Below are positions 18,601 through 30,354 of a stretch of DNA of 64,000 nucleotides, one piece after another. Under the pieces are notes generated by a model. It saw nothing but the letters and a program-made list of their open reading frames with translations. It did not search any database and had not been told where the DNA came from. The translations under genes were made by a program, and so were the position numbers. The stretch's first letter is position 1. The number at the start of each line of letters is the position of its first letter. Origin of the DNA: Heterodera schachtii. Taxonomy: Eukaryota; Nematoda; Chromadorea; Rhabditida; Heteroderidae. The stretch lies in the NCBI GenBank assembly GCA_023374025.1, contig SIJG01000008.1, positions 922,215 through 986,214 of the forward strand, read 5' to 3'.

Positions 18601-19315
18601 GGCATGTCCATCCGCTCCATCCGTGCGATGTCCGTCCGGAAATTCGTCCGCCGCTCTTCCAATTGTGCCGCGTAGTCTTCCACCGTCCGTTTTGCCCTCC
18701 TCCGCGTGCCCTCTCCGTCCCAACTTTTGGCGTTGTGTAAATGTTTGTTCCGATTGCGCCAAAACACCGCTGCCGCCCTCAGTCTCATGTCGCTGCCCTT
18801 CTCCTCGCGCAACTCAAACTCCAAAGGGTCCCCGCGCCGAGGCGGCGGCGCCATCGAACCGTTGCCGCCGCCCACCGAAGGCAATGGCGCGGCGAGGCGC
18901 TGCCTTTCCTCAGACGGCGGTGTCACCTGCAAAAGAAAGGATTCATAGTTGTTTTTAGAAGAGTACAAATAAAAACAAATACCGTACCCAGGGTGATACC
19001 GTAATGAAATTTTAAATTTTATTTCGCTCCCATTTAGAATTTTAAACACAAAGAACAAATGTAAAGTCAGCTTTTACCGTACTACCTCTCTTCCCCTCAC
19101 CTACAGTATACCTTCGCGTGTCGCGGATGGTAAACTCTGAAGAAGGGCTGCTCCTCTCTGATCAGATAAATGTGTCCGTTGCCCCAACTTTCGTTCCTTT
19201 CCAACACGTAATTTCTCCGATAAGTCCATGATTGGGCGAAAGAAGGCACAGCCAACCAATTGAGGAGAAGCAAAAAAAGGGACGACGAAACGAACGACAG
19301 ACATTTTTTGGTCAT
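15617..19315 (-). CDS. Secreted tyrosinase with Cys-rich C-terminal domain
   Basis: Thirteen exons in phase: 19315-19112, 18926-18429, 18288-18246, 18105-17999, 17939-17821, 17772-17733, 17557-17471, 17419-17351, 17258-17130, 17084-16955, 16887-16844, 16496-16291, 15896-15617, giving 651 residues. A signal peptide (hydrophobic core [18 protein letters not shown]) is followed by a 200-residue Arg/Glu-rich region of unknown role. The type-3 copper site is complete: H303, H309, H318 (CuA, in [12 protein letters not shown]) and H448, H452, H475 (CuB, ending FFMHH). The tail carries about ten Cys (CGSR...LWCDSR...GGNCAGF...CVEGRC) like the Cys-rich tails of tylenchid tyrosinases. By family, it oxidises phenols to quinones, for example in cuticle or eggshell tanning; a host-directed role is only a possibility. 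Introns 9 and 10 need GC donors. Confidence 0.88.
16005..16245. repeat. C-rich minisatellite in tyrosinase intron 12
   Basis: An imperfect unit of about 57 bp recurs about three times from 16010. Each unit has a C-run, then TCTTACGG(T)CGCTTCC, CCTCCCCTCTGATC and CCGATCGCTTC. The unit then decays into C-runs up to about 16245. It fills most of the intron between the last two exons. Confidence 0.8.
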
Positions 19316-20820
19316 TTTACTAATGTTTTACATAAAATTAAAAAATAAAATTATTTAATTATTAAATAAAAAAAACGTATGTTTTTAAAAGAAACAAATG
19401 ATTTGGTTTTTGTGAAATAATTTAAAACATCAAATACAGTATGTTTGTACATACAGACAATAATTAATAATAAAAAAATAATAATTTACTTAATAATTAA
19501 TTAATTAAATAAATAATATTTTTTTTGGAAAATTCATAAAATTGACGTAACCGCGGGATGGGAGAGAGAAAAGACAGAAAATTCCCACCAAAATCTCTTT
19601 TTTCAAAATGTCCGTTGACTTCACAAATTCAATTGAAGATATTATATAACTGGTTTGATTGAACTCATTGTCATCAGTTTTTTTCAGAGGACCACCAGCT
19701 GACAAATGACATTAATGGCACTAACAAAACACAGCGAAAATACGCTCAATCTGAGAATATTTTGAACGGAATTCGGCGAAGGCGAGGGATTTATTTGAAT
19801 TGAATGATCGGTGGGATAACCCCCAAAGAAATGATCAAGGCCAAATGGGAAATGGGAAAATAAATTTGGGGGCAAACATTCGCCCGCATTTAAAATAAAT
19901 TGTCAAATGCCTTAAAATTTAGTGATTTTCAACGACCGAAGAGACTGATTTTGGCGGTAATTGCCAGCCGAGTCCATCAAACATTAATTTAATTGGTCGA
20001 ATTGTGCGCATAGTTTGAAAAATGAGGAAAGAAATTTGGTCGACGACGTTTTCTCTTCCCTTTTCCCCGCAGGGCGTGGCCAATCACCGCCAAATGTTCG
20101 CCAAATTTTACCCTTTCACACAAAAAAAAAAAAAAATAACGGAGAAAAAATGGAAAAATAAAAAGGAGAGAAAAGGGGAGAGGAGAGAGTGTGCGGATGG
20201 AGAGAGTGGACACAGAAAAAGAGGAAGGAGAGAGATAGAGAGAGAGAAGCAGAGAAAAGAGAGGGACAAAAAAACAGTGAAAGTTAATCAGAAAAAAGCA
20301 TTATGAAAACGACGAATTCATCGAATGGAATTCGTCAATCTCTTCCCCCCCCCCCATTTCCCTTGGGCATTTCGCCCTCCGTTCTTTCTTCAACGGTTGC
20401 GCAGATCAATGAATGTTGCGCATACAAAAAGTAAACGGACAGAAAAGAGGCCAATTTTTGGAGTGGAAAACTTTTTTAAAAAATTGTCAATTTAAATTTA
20501 AAAAATTCATTAATTTTACTGCGTTTATTTCAAAAAGAGGAAATCATTTGCAACCATTGGGTAAATCATTTTTGATTAGTTTTCCTTGGAGAACAAAATC
20601 TTTTTTAATCACTAATTAGTTAATTACAAGAAATTGTTAAGTGTTTTTTTTTCGAGTCATAACAAGCGATTGAATCATCAAAATAAATCTGTTAAGAAAT
20701 TATGGGACAATATTTGTTAAAAAGAAAATTTTTACTTATTTGTAGTCCCAATAAAATCCGGTTGATATGCATGCATAAAAGCATAATTTTATGCTGAAAC
20801 AGATCGTTTCCCAACAATTC
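19316..20820. other. Upstream region of the tyrosinase gene, A+T-rich
   Basis: No gene supported. Long A+T-rich blocks, GA-rich tracts (20120-20290) and a C-run near 20346 were seen. Promoter elements cannot be assigned by eye. Confidence 0.4.
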
Positions 20821-21025
20821 GTCCGGGTCAGGGCTGGACGAAATTTCGTGTCGTTTTCGTTTCGTCCTACATTTTCGGCACTTTTTGAGTTTCGTTTTCG
20901 TGTTTCGTTTTCGTCCGCTAAAGTTTTTTCGTTTCGTTTTCGGTTTTCAGGGCTTTATTCAGAAGAAATAAAAAATATCCAACGAAGGGGTGACCACTTA
21001 CACGTTAGATTTTAGTAAAGTAATA

Positions 21026-22591
21026 TCAAGTCCAAGGAGCTCTTTTACAGACTAAATTTTTGTTTAACTCAATCCATTTATTTATTCGTTTTTTGAAACT
21101 GTCAACAGATGGAGCATCTGTTATATCTTTGTTGAGTTTAGACCATATTAAGGCCGTTCTGTTGATATAAGAATTTGAAGTTTTACTGGATTGTGGTTTT
21201 AACACAACTTTACGTCTAAGATTGTAAGGGATGTGACCAGAAAATTGGGGAAATATGTCTTTTTTAAGATGAGTAAGACCATTGATGATTTTGAATGCCT
21301 GAACTAAATCAATTGTTTTTCTCCTTTCTTCTAAAGTTTGAAGTTTGAATAAATCAAGTCTTTGTTCGTAAGGTATATACGGAAGCCTACATTTAAATAA
21401 AGCAATTTTTGTAAAATATTTTTGGCATCTTTCCAATTTATTTATATCTTTTTTGTATGTCGGATTCCAAATTTCGGGCGCATATTCTAAAAGAGGACGA
21501 ATGTATGTCTTGAATATTTTGGTCCAAATACGTATAGAGCGGGTTTTTAAAATTTTGGCAATATTGCGAATCCTTAAATAAGCAGCTTTAATAATTTTAG
21601 TATAATGATTTGAAAATCTTAATTTATTATCAATTAAAATGCCTAAATCACTAATAGATTCAACCTCATTAATAATATTGTTGAATAATTTATATTGTTG
21701 TTTTGAATTATTTTTGCCGAGAAATAATATAAATGTTTTATTTTGGGAGATGTTTAAACCAAATGCATTAGCCCATTTTCCAATATTGTCTAAAGCAACA
21801 TTTAATTTGCTTCTTTCATCACGAGTTTTGTAAGAAACATAAATTTTGACATCATCAGCAAAAAGCTTGATGCTAACTCCCGGAGGGATTACCTGCGGGA
21901 GGTCATTAATGTATATTAAAAATAACAGAGGGCCAAGAACAGAACCCTGTGGAACACCAGACTGAATCGGATATAAATTAGAAAATTTGTTGTTAATTTT
22001 AACTCTGTAAAATCTATCCTTTAAAAATTCAGATAACCAACTTAGCAGTTTTCCCTTAATGCCAATGTTATGAAGTTTATTTATTAACATATTAATAGGA
22101 AGGGAATCAAAAGCTTTCCGAAAGTCCACATAGATACAGTCAATATTTTTCTTACCGTATATGCTGTCGTACCAATCTTCTAATACTGTAATTAGTTGAG
22201 TATTAGTAGATCGGTGTTTAACAAAACCGAACTGATGTTCGGATATTAAATTATTCAGATGAAGGAAGTTATAAATGCTTTTTGCAATTATTTTTTCCAT
22301 AACTCTACATAGACAGCAAGTAAGAGAAATGGGTCTGTAATTATGTGGATCATTTCGGTCACCTTTTTTAAAGAGAGGTATAACAATAGAATTTTTCCAA
22401 ATTTCAGGAATTTTGCCTGTGTCCATTGATATTCTGAAAAGTTCGGAAATTACAGGAGAAAGAGTAAGGTGGCAATTACGTAAAATTTTAAAGGAAATTT
22501 CATCGGGGGATGTGGATTCTCGATTCGGTAAATTTTTTAAAATTTTAGAAATTTCATCGGCATTAAATTCAACATCAGAAATAGATGGTCC
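21026..22591 (-). mobile_element. 5'-truncated LINE reverse transcriptase fragment
   Basis: One uninterrupted frame of about 520 codons with non-LTR reverse-transcriptase motifs in order: IPLFKKGDRNDPHNYRPISL, QFGFVKHRST, YVDFRKAFDSL, GVPQGSVLGPLLFLIYINDL, LFADDVKIY (catalytic FADD) and the thumb/C-terminal region ending in a stop at 21026. The endonuclease domain is missing and the frame simply begins inside the fingers at 22591, so the copy is 5'-truncated and inactive on its own. It is a Jockey/CR1-type LINE by general appearance. The intact frame implies a recent insertion. Confidence 0.9.
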
Positions 22592-22694
22592 ATTTCGTTT
22601 TCGTCAGAGCAATATTTTACTAAAAAGACGAAAATATTTACACCCTTAAGAATGACTGTTTTGGTAAGAAATAATAAGTTTCATCATTTAAATA

Positions 22695-22770
22695 TTGTAG
22701 CTTAGTGGTGAAAACAGCAGATTTATGTTGTGCTGTGCATTAATGTTCGATCCCGCATGCCCGCACTTTA
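22695..22770 (+). repeat. tRNA-like segment (A and B boxes) inside the hAT-like element
   Basis: TAGCTTAGTGGT resembles a Pol III A box, and GTTCGATCCC about 45 bases later is a B box. I could not fold a convincing acceptor stem, so this is more likely a tRNA-derived SINE end or tRNA pseudogene than a working tRNA. Confidence 0.45.
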
Positions 22771-22839
22771 TTTTACCGATTTTTTAATAATGTTTTTACC
22801 GATTTTAATTAGAAAATCTGCTATGAAATAGCACTCAAT

Positions 22840-22950
22840 TTTTCAAAAATTTTCCCGGCGTCGCCTATCGGAGCCGCCGGACCCACTTCCCATTCATCAA
22901 CTTGTAAAAAAAATACACTGCAAAAAAACGTTTGAAAATCTTTTTTTTTC
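22840..22950. mobile_element. Remnant of the GC-core MITE inside the hAT-like element
   Basis: It contains a diverged GC-rich core (22855-22883: CCCGGCGTCGCCTATCGG, then AGCCGCCGG) and the downstream block with CACTGCAAAAAAACGTTTGAAAATC. Compare GTGCCGCAAAAA...GTGGTTGAAAAGC in the copy at 31290. Ends and target duplication are not recognisable. Confidence 0.55.
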
Positions 22951-23454
22951 AGCATGGTTTCACCGAAATGTACGATTTGCTAATTTCTTCCCCAAAAATT
23001 CTTAAAATCCATAATGGGATGTGAAAAATATAATATTTAATACATTTTTATCGAAAAAATTTTAACTGATTCGAACCAATTTTGCAAGATTGCCTTTTTG
23101 ACCCTAAATCTTATTTTTTGTCATTGTTAGAGCCACATCCGCTTTTCCACCTACTAGGATCTCCTTTCCCTCAGTTCGAGGATACAATTTTAAAGTTATA
23201 TGTTTCTTAATTATGAGTGAAATAAGTTCAAAAAATTTTCGGTTTTTTCGTTTCGTTTCGTACGAAAACGGTTATTTTTTCGTTTTCGTGTTTCGTTTTC
23301 GTCCGTCAAAATTTTTTCGTTTCGTGTTTCGTTTTCGGTTTTCAAAACATTTTTTTTCGTTTCGTGTTTCGTTTTCGTATTGAATGCTCTTTTTCGTTTC
23401 GTTTTCGTATACGAAAAAAATTTTTTGTGATTTTCGCACAGCCCTGGTCCGGGT

Positions 23455-23998
23455 GGCGGCTAATTCCTCCGCCCTTCCAAAAAAAAAGTGACGGTTGACC
23501 CACCCTTAATATTTTTTATTGTTTATTTTATAACCAAATCAATCGCCTATTAATTTGGTAAATATTGATCATAGACCCAAGAGCCAAAAAACACACAAAA
23601 CCATTTTATAGGTTTTTAAGTGCAGAAAAGGATAGAAAAATCAAAAAGTCTGGGGCAAAGTATTTAGGCCGACAGTTTAGGTGTTATGACCAGCCTGTTT
23701 TTCTTAGCGGACACCTGCGAGATTGGAACTCAATTTTTTGTGGGACGAGATCCCGCGGGATTAATCCCGCCCGCATTTTCAAAAAATTTCAAAGCAGATT
23801 TGTACTCGTTTATTGTGCACTCATAAATACATTACAATAACATATAGGGAGGGTACAAATACAATTTATGAGTGGTTGCGTCAAAAGGCATTCGATACAG
23901 TGTTGTTTGATTCATCAATCGTTTATATACACACACAAGCATACACAGTATCACAAATGGTACAAATACATTAAATTCTTGTGGCCCAGCGCAGATCA
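23455..23998. other. 3' flank of UBE2D-like copy 1, partly duplicated
   Basis: No extra gene. From about 23660 up to the gene the sequence is the inverted counterpart of 53528-53890 downstream of the second copy (shared GCGGGATTAATCC and TTATTGTGCACTCATAAATA). Confidence 0.6.
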
Positions 23999-24574
23999 TC
24001 ACTTCGCGTACTTCTCCGTGTACTCGCGCGCCTTCTTGTTGAACTCGGTGATGTTGCTTTGGTACAGTTTGGCAGCTTCCGGATCCATCGGACTGCTCGG
24101 GTTCGGGTCACAAAGAAGCGATGAGATGGAGAGCAGAACTGAAAGAAAGGGACCAAAATCAGAAGACATAATCACAACAATTAATCAGTGAATAACCAAC
24201 CAACTCACCCTTCGAGATGGTCAGCGACGGCGCCCAGTTGTGCTTCAGAATGTCCAGGCAAATGTTCCCGTGCGAGTCGATGTTCGGGTGGTAGATGCGC
24301 GTCGTGGCTTTGACAACAGGCGCTCGGAACGGATAATCTCTCGGGAAGACGATGGTCATTTGGAAGGTGCCGCCATCGTACGGCGAGTCGGGCGGTCCTT
24401 TGATGGTCGCCGTCCAGTTGGAAATGTTATTGTCGTCCACCGGCCGAGCAGTGCATCCAACGACCGGCTCCTTCTCCAACTCCTTGATTTCCTGCAAAAT
24501 TTGACAATTAGTCACTCAATTACTAATCCGTCACTCCTTTCGGTAGTCACCTCCATAATGCGTCGCTTGGACAT
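23999..24574 (-). CDS. UBE2D-like ubiquitin-conjugating enzyme, copy 1
   Basis: Three exons: 24574-24551 (MSKRRIME), 24491-24209 and 24138-23999, giving 148 residues, the usual UBE2D/UBC4-5 length. The UBC fold is complete: the HPN motif in RIYHPNIDSHGNICLDIL holds the catalytic Cys, followed by the family signature [13 protein letters not shown] and the ending REYTEKYAK. It would accept ubiquitin from E1 and pass it to RING or HECT ligases in the cytosol or nucleus. The N-terminal half is diverged from typical UBE2D, so a specialised role is possible. Copy 2 at 52954-53527 is an inverted duplicate. Differences seen: SPYDGG (copy 2 SPYEGG), [34 protein letters not shown]. Confidence 0.92.
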
Positions 24575-25244
24575 CAGCGATTGGTTGGGCGAGTCACGGC
24601 AGTAACAAACAGCGGCGAGCAGCGGTTGATGTTGTCGAAGCACAAAAAGCACGATTAATTAATAAATGTGTGAACTGCTAATGATGGTGGGATTGATTGA
24701 TGAAAATGCACAATTAAATATTGAAGCTTCTAATTTGCATTTTTGTTTGATTCTTTTTTACTTTGGGGATTTTAATTAAACACAGAATGGGAATGCATTT
24801 GGGGAAACCGATTCTGGTATTTTTGACCTATTCAAACCCCGGACCAACAAATGGAGGGGATGTAAAATGAAGACAAAAAAAGCAACACTTAGAAAAATAA
24901 ATAAAAAGCTAACAAAAATATTGAAGCAGGGGAACATCGAAATGGGCAAATGGTAGTAGCGAAGGTGAAAAGGGTGAAAATGCATCCGTTTATATGCCAA
25001 ATGAATTTGGCAATTTGGCAAAAGATGGATGAAATGTCGCGGATGACTGTGTATAAAAAGGACGGACATTCGCTTTTTCATTTTTTGGGGAGTTTGGCGT
25101 ATTGATAATTCCAATTCAAATTTCATTCCAATTTTTTTGCCTCTGTTTTCGGCTTTGAATCTAATAAATTAATGCCTTCTCATTTTATCCATTTTTATTT
25201 AAAAAACAATTTTTAACTTTTAATTTAGAAACTTAAAGCGAAAA
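24575..25244. other. Divergent spacer between UBE2D-like copy 1 and PCNA
   Basis: The first 280 bases (to about 24850) match the upstream region of the second UBE2D-like gene in inverse orientation. Around 24935-25000 the block AAATGG(N)CAATGGTAGTAGCGAA with GTGAAAAGG resembles 52073-52115, but in direct orientation. TTTAATTTAG at 25219-25228, 16 bases before the PCNA start, looks like a trans-splice acceptor. Confidence 0.55.
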
Positions 25245-26855
25245 ATGTTTGAAGCTAAATTTACAAATGCCGCCCTTCTGAAGAAAATTGTGGAAGCGAT
25301 TAAAGAGTTGGTCAGCGAAGCGCCATTTGACTGTACAGAAAATTCAATGTGTCTGCAGGTTTTGCAGCCTCAACCAAGAAAATATTGCAATAGAAAAAAC
25401 CCCTGACTTTAGGCAATGGATGGGTCCCACGTGGCACTGATTTCCCTCAAATTGGACATTGGCCTTTTCGAAGTGTTCCGATGCGACCGCACCATTGCAC
25501 TTGGACTGAGTATGGGCGAGCTCAGCAAAGTTTGTTTGGGTGGACGATTAGGGCATTCAGAATTATGGCACAGTCTTTAAAAGGTGCTCAAATGTTCCAA
25601 ATCGGAGGACACTTTGATGATTCGCTTTGAGGACAGTGAGCAGGACATGGTCACGTTCACTTTTGAGGACACCAAAGGACGGAAGCAGGACATCACACTG
25701 AAACTGATGGTAACTTTAACGGAGGCTGGTGCCATAAATACAAAAGTCGTATAAATAAGCAGATCATTGTCTTATTTTGTGTGTGTTTTTAACCCCATTT
25801 CCTTTGAAAGGTTCTCTCGATAAATTTTACCTGAACCGGAGGGTCTTTACTATTCCCACAAATACTTTTTGAGGCATTTTCTAATGGGTTTTCCTTTACT
25901 TAAGGACATTGACAACGAACACCTGGGCATCCCGGACCAAAAATACGCTGCCGTGGTCGAAATGCCGTCCACCGAGTTCCAAAAAGTGTGCCGTGACATT
26001 GCCTCCTTCTCCGACTCGATGAACATCACAGCCACAAAGAGCGGCGTTGTGTTCAGCGGCAGCGGAGGTTGGCGGACGCAATTTTGCTTATTTATTTATC
26101 TTTAGACATAGCCAATTTGGGTAGTGATGGGAAAACCGTGAGAAATGTTTTGGCAAAAGTCCCCAAAATGAAAAATTCATAAATTTGCTAAAATTGGTTG
26201 TGAATAAGCACAACTTTTTGACACAATCGCTTCGCAGATTCGGTCACAAACACAATTCGCTACTCCAAGGACAAAACGGCGGATGACGACGATGACAAAG
26301 ATGTTAGTGAATGAAGAAGCGTTTTAATTGTTGTTTCAAAATCCTTTTTTAGCGCGTGGACATAACTGTGAAAGAGAAGGTGAACCTCAACTTCTCCATC
26401 AAGTACCTGACCAACTTCACCAAGGCCACTTCACTTTCGGTACTTTGTGTTTGATCATATTAAATAATTTTGTAAGCATTATGAAGCAAGTCTTCTCATC
26501 AATTTAAACCTTTTTGATAACCATAAAGTTTTCCCCATTAACACACAAATTAAAAAAAAGCCAAATGAATGTGTTTTTTTTTGATCTATTGCTGCTAATT
26601 GTAAGAGAAGACTTAGTTTGTCAGACGAAGAGTTATGACGAATTTTTGTCAAAAAAAAAAAATTATGGTTGCTGTCGTCCATTAAATTGTGAAATTAAAA
26701 TTTAGCATTACTTGTGCTCTTTTCAGGACCGCGTGCGTTTGTCCATGTGCGACAATGTTCCGTTGGTGGTCGAATATGACATCGAAGGCAATGGATTTTT
26801 GCGTTTCTTTTTGGCCCCAAAAATTGACGAGGACAAAGAGACCATGGACGACTGA
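25245..26855 (+). CDS. PCNA: PCNA: DNA polymerase sliding clamp
   Basis: Seven in-phase exons: 25245-25358, 25413-25529, 25584-25709, 25905-26067, 26238-26302, 26353-26439, 26727-26855, giving 266 residues (typical 258-262). The start [51 protein letters not shown] and the end [10 protein letters not shown] are diagnostic. By family it forms a trimeric ring tethering replicative polymerases and repair factors to DNA in the nucleus. An acidic stretch (about TADDDDDKD) in the middle of the second half replaces the usual loop and explains the slightly greater length. It is the first of four same-strand genes spaced by about 350-580 bp. Confidence 0.97.
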
Positions 26856-27202
26856 ACGAAGTGAAGAGGGAGAGATGGACGAAGGACTCACAAACATTTG
26901 ACTCAATTTTTGACCGTTTTTCCATTAATCAATGAATGATCTGATCCGCCCACTGTTCAACTGATCTTTTCCTTTGCCTCTCATTTTGTTTGTTCCGTTC
27001 TCTGTTTTTTGCTTTGTCCGATCACTTACCCATTTTTTGTTCACTTTTCTATTTATTAATTGAAAAAGGCACGAGTTTTCTCTTCCGCCGTTTTGACCTT
27101 ATGACTTTCCAAATGTTTGGTCTGTCATCAAATGGCTCATTTTCATTTCTCCCACCCCATTACTTTTCCCAATTAAAGAATTTTGTCTTATTCATAAGCG
27201 AA

Positions 27203-28288
27203 ATGGAGACTGGGCTTTCAAATCGGAATGCCGTCGGTCGGACGCGTCTGCCCCCGACGGTGGCACCTCAAAAAGTGGAATTGTTGGACATCGAGGACTA
27301 CAAGAAGGACCGGACGATGTGAGTTTTGAAATTTTTGACAAAAGAAAAACAAATGCCTTTTTTTGGGTTCACATTATTGAAATTTGAATTTTCGGGTCGA
27401 AGGAGATATAAAACTATGACTCAAGGAAATCGCTTTAGGGTTCCACAAAATAAATAAATAACCGTGGATTTATGCGTTTCTGCGTTTAATTCGATTGTTA
27501 TCGGGGATATGGTCACGAATCTGACATCAGCCCCTCCCCCACCCGCACATTTCGAACCTTTACCCCAGCGGTGGTTTCCACTGCTATTGACACTTAATCT
27601 TTCCGTACTAATTGATCCATTAGCGTCCCGCAGTCCATTTTCCCATAGAACAACTGTTGACGAAGAGACCCAAAATAAAATAGCACAGAAAGAAAGGGGA
27701 AACAGAAAACGGAGGTCAATCGAACGGACACCATAAAGATTTGACAAATTAGTCATTCTTACAATTAATTAGCTCAAAAATGTCAAAATGAAAAAAGGTA
27801 TTCTTTCGATTAGCCTTTAAAATTTCAACCATTTCGATGGTCTTTCCAGTCGCTGATTACTCGGGATTTCCCATTCTCGAGACGGCTTTCTTTTCAATAA
27901 AAATTTGGTCTTTACAGGATAACCGCCATTCTCTACGAGGAGGACCACACAGTTGGCAATGCCCTCAAACACATCATTTGCCAAATGTGAGTATATGAGT
28001 GATTGTGTTGGTCTTCCAAACATTTCTTGCGAACATTTTGCCAGGCCCGGCGTCGAGTTTTGCGGTTACAACGTGCCCCATCCGTTGGAGGACAAAATCC
28101 TCGTCCGTATCCAAACGGTCGAGGGGGTGGCCGCGGGGGATGTGCTGCTGCGTGGGCTGGAAGATTTGGCACGCATTTTTGACACCATCGAGCGCAAATT
28201 CAAAGCGGCACATCGTGCGGCCCATTTCGGCGTCAGTGATCGAATGGAGGAGGACAGAAACGAGGAGGAGGAGGAGATGGCCATTTGA
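27203..28288 (+). CDS. POLR1D: POLR1D/RPAC2 (AC19): shared subunit of RNA polymerases I and III
   Basis: Three exons: 27203-27318, 27918-27986, 28045-28288, giving 142 residues (human 133). The alpha-like dimerisation domain is clear: YEEDHTVGNALKHII, then GVEFCGYNVPHPLEDKILVR and IQTVEG. The tail is acidic (EEEEEMAI). By family it pairs with POLR1C (AC40) as the counterpart of the bacterial alpha dimer in assembly of Pol I and Pol III. Intron 1 is long (about 600 bp) for this block. The gene starts 347 bp after the PCNA stop. Confidence 0.93.
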
Positions 28289-28781
28289 ACATGGGCAAAC
28301 GACGCAAATGCCATCGCGAAATATTACGGGGAGGGGGCGAAAACGGTGGCATATTTAAGGGGGACAGAACGGCAAATACACTCTTTCACAATGACCCCAT
28401 CAACTGGTCTTTATCGCCTTCGGCAATTTGAGTGTCTCCAAATGTTTGAGTTCGTCTGTTTCCTTTTCCCAATTCGTTGCTTTTGTCTGTCGTTCCCCCA
28501 AAATTTCCACTCGGATTCCATTTCCCTTTTTAAAGTTTTATGTACGTTCTTTCTTCTTCCATATTTATTTGTTGTTGGTTTTTTGTTTGTTTCCATTTTC
28601 AATTTTATCTGTCAACTGATTTTTTAAACTTTATATCAAATACAATCCCAATTTTGGTGTTAAAATTATCTTTGTTTACATATTAATTTTGTGCTTTTTG
28701 TTTTTTGTCCCATTATTTAATTGCCTCTCAATTTGCCCCATTTTCAGTTGCCCTTTCCGCCATCCATTCCTTTTTCTTCCA
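28289..28781. other. Spacer between POLR1D and TIMM29
   Basis: No gene recognised. Pyrimidine-rich sequence ends in CCCCATTTTCAG at 28736-28747, an acceptor with no matching upstream exon, so a spliced-leader acceptor for TIMM29 is plausible. Confidence 0.5.
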
Positions 28782-29778
28782 ATGTCTTCGTTTTTCATGC
28801 ATCACCAGCAGAAACGGTCGTCCCACCAACAAGCGGCCGCCGTCACTTTGGCGGACATTCGCTGGATGGAACCGATGGCCGCGACCGAAGGTGCCGCTAC
28901 TTCTTCAACACCGGCAAAGCGGCTGTTGGCACGACTCGGCACAACCAGAGTGGGCCGCTACGTTCAACAGTTGGCCATCGATTACGCAGCTTCCTGCCGC
29001 GACATCGCCGTTGGAATGCGTCAGCGTCCGTTGCGAGTGCGTTTAAATATGTTTCCGACTGTCAGGGTCACGGACATGCAATTCATTCGGTCCTCTAATG
29101 GTCGCTTGTTGTCTTAATCCATGTCGGTTATCCTCCGTCAAATTCCCAAATTTTCCCAGGCCGTCGCCTGCGGCGCCGCCTTGGCTTCGCTTGTGTTCAC
29201 TTTAAAATCCAATCCGGACGAAATTGCGCTGCGCGCGCGTTTGGCTCAGTTGCGTCAGCAAATGGTGCTCATCCCGGCGTCCATTCACAGCACTCGTGCC
29301 GGTGAATGCATTTGAATGGGGGGGGAGGCAAAAAGAGTATTCCCGGAAGGGGCTCGGCAGTTCGCGAGATGGCTTTTCGAAAATTTTTTGATGCTAACAA
29401 AAGCCTCAAAACAATTACAGACGAACGGCTCGAGCAGTACACCGTCCTGTTGAATGGGAATCGGCTTGAACTCGTCGACTTTTTGCTCTTCTCTGTGCTC
29501 GTTGAGCGTCCGTTTGACAAAAAGGTCGGCCGAGAGTGTCCATCCATCCGCCGCAATTGCCTTCCATTGTTTCCCCAACTTTGAAGAATGACTTTTACGC
29601 TGCCCACGACAAAACATTGCGTGGATGGCCGTGGACGGAGCTGTGGCGGAACGCGTGGGACATCGGCGCGTTCGGCCGTTTCTGGGCCTTGGAGCGGTCC
29701 TTTGCCAATTGCGACGTTCGCCACGAGGAATGGGAAGGGAAGGGGCAGCAAAAGGAGACGAAGGAGGAGCAGCACTAA
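28782..29778 (+). CDS. TIMM29: TIMM29: subunit of the mitochondrial TIM22 translocase
   Basis: Four exons in phase: 28782-29036, 29160-29301, 29361-29524, 29587-29778, giving 250 residues (human 260). Alignable with human TIMM29 from memory: LAIDYAASCRDIAVGMRQRP (human [20 protein letters not shown]), a membrane segment AVACGAALASLVFTL, NRLELVDFLLFSVLVERPFD, and LRGWPWTELWRNAWDIGAFG near the end with NCDVRHEEW. By family it supports TIM22-dependent insertion of carrier proteins into the inner membrane. The N-terminus is basic and Ser-rich, in keeping with a mitochondrial protein. The 3' end carries a Lys/Glu/Gln tail. Moderate divergence makes the name an inference. Confidence 0.82.
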
Positions 29779-30354
29779 GGCGCAGAAAGCACAGCAAACG
29801 GACTGATCAAGCGAATGAATCAGTGAATGATTATTGTTGTTGCTGTTCCAATTCTGACTCATTCATTATTCATTCTTCGTGTATTATGATGATTGTTTTT
29901 TCAAAATATTTTGCTTTTTGAATTCGCCTGTTACTGTTGATGCGGTTTCACTTTTCGTTAAATATAATTGAAATAAAAAGTGGTCACTCGGAGTAACAAA
30001 TTTTTAATTATCTAGGTTTCTCGTGCCTGATAGACATATGGACCTGGGTTTTTTTCATATTTGACCTGAACCTGAATTTTTTAAACAAAATCCAAGAAAA
30101 TTAAGTTCCAGAAAAACCCAGGTTGCCGAAAAAAGGTTCTAAGGTACTCTTTATTGTTTTGAATGTTGCATTTTTGTTTTTACGCCAACTATTTTTGCCT
30201 TTTTTTTTTACCCTCCATCCAAATTTTCCGATGCCCTTGCCCTAATAGAAGCCAAGTTCGGTGTTTATTAGATTTATCCACTTTTACAGAAAATTTATTA
30301 TTTTGAAGAGACAATAAGCGAACAAAAAAACATTTAGCAACTTTGGATAACTAA
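29779..30354. other. Spacer between TIMM29 and PNPT1
   Basis: A+T-rich, no gene recognised. A segment around 30055-30115 with repeated GACCTG/CCTGAA/CCCAGG words may be an old repeat. Confidence 0.4.

Larger units (their letters stand above)
20829..23446. mobile_element. Composite hAT-like element, 2.6 kb
   Basis: It begins CAGGGCTG and ends CAGCCCTG (exact 8-bp inverted ends) and is flanked by the perfect 8-bp duplication GTCCGGGT (20821-20828 and 23447-23454). Both ends are followed internally by arrays of TTTCG/TTTCGT in opposite orientation (20840-20960 and 23240-23440). The terminal sequence and 8-bp duplication are those of hAT transposons. No hAT transposase is present. The interior instead holds a truncated LINE (21026-22591, minus), a tRNA-like segment and a remnant of the GC-core MITE. 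It seems to be a non-autonomous hAT element that other elements entered. Confidence 0.88.

Noticed and set aside
20829..23446. Autonomous hAT transposon
   Set aside because: No transposase frame exists between the ends; the only long frame is a LINE reverse transcriptase.
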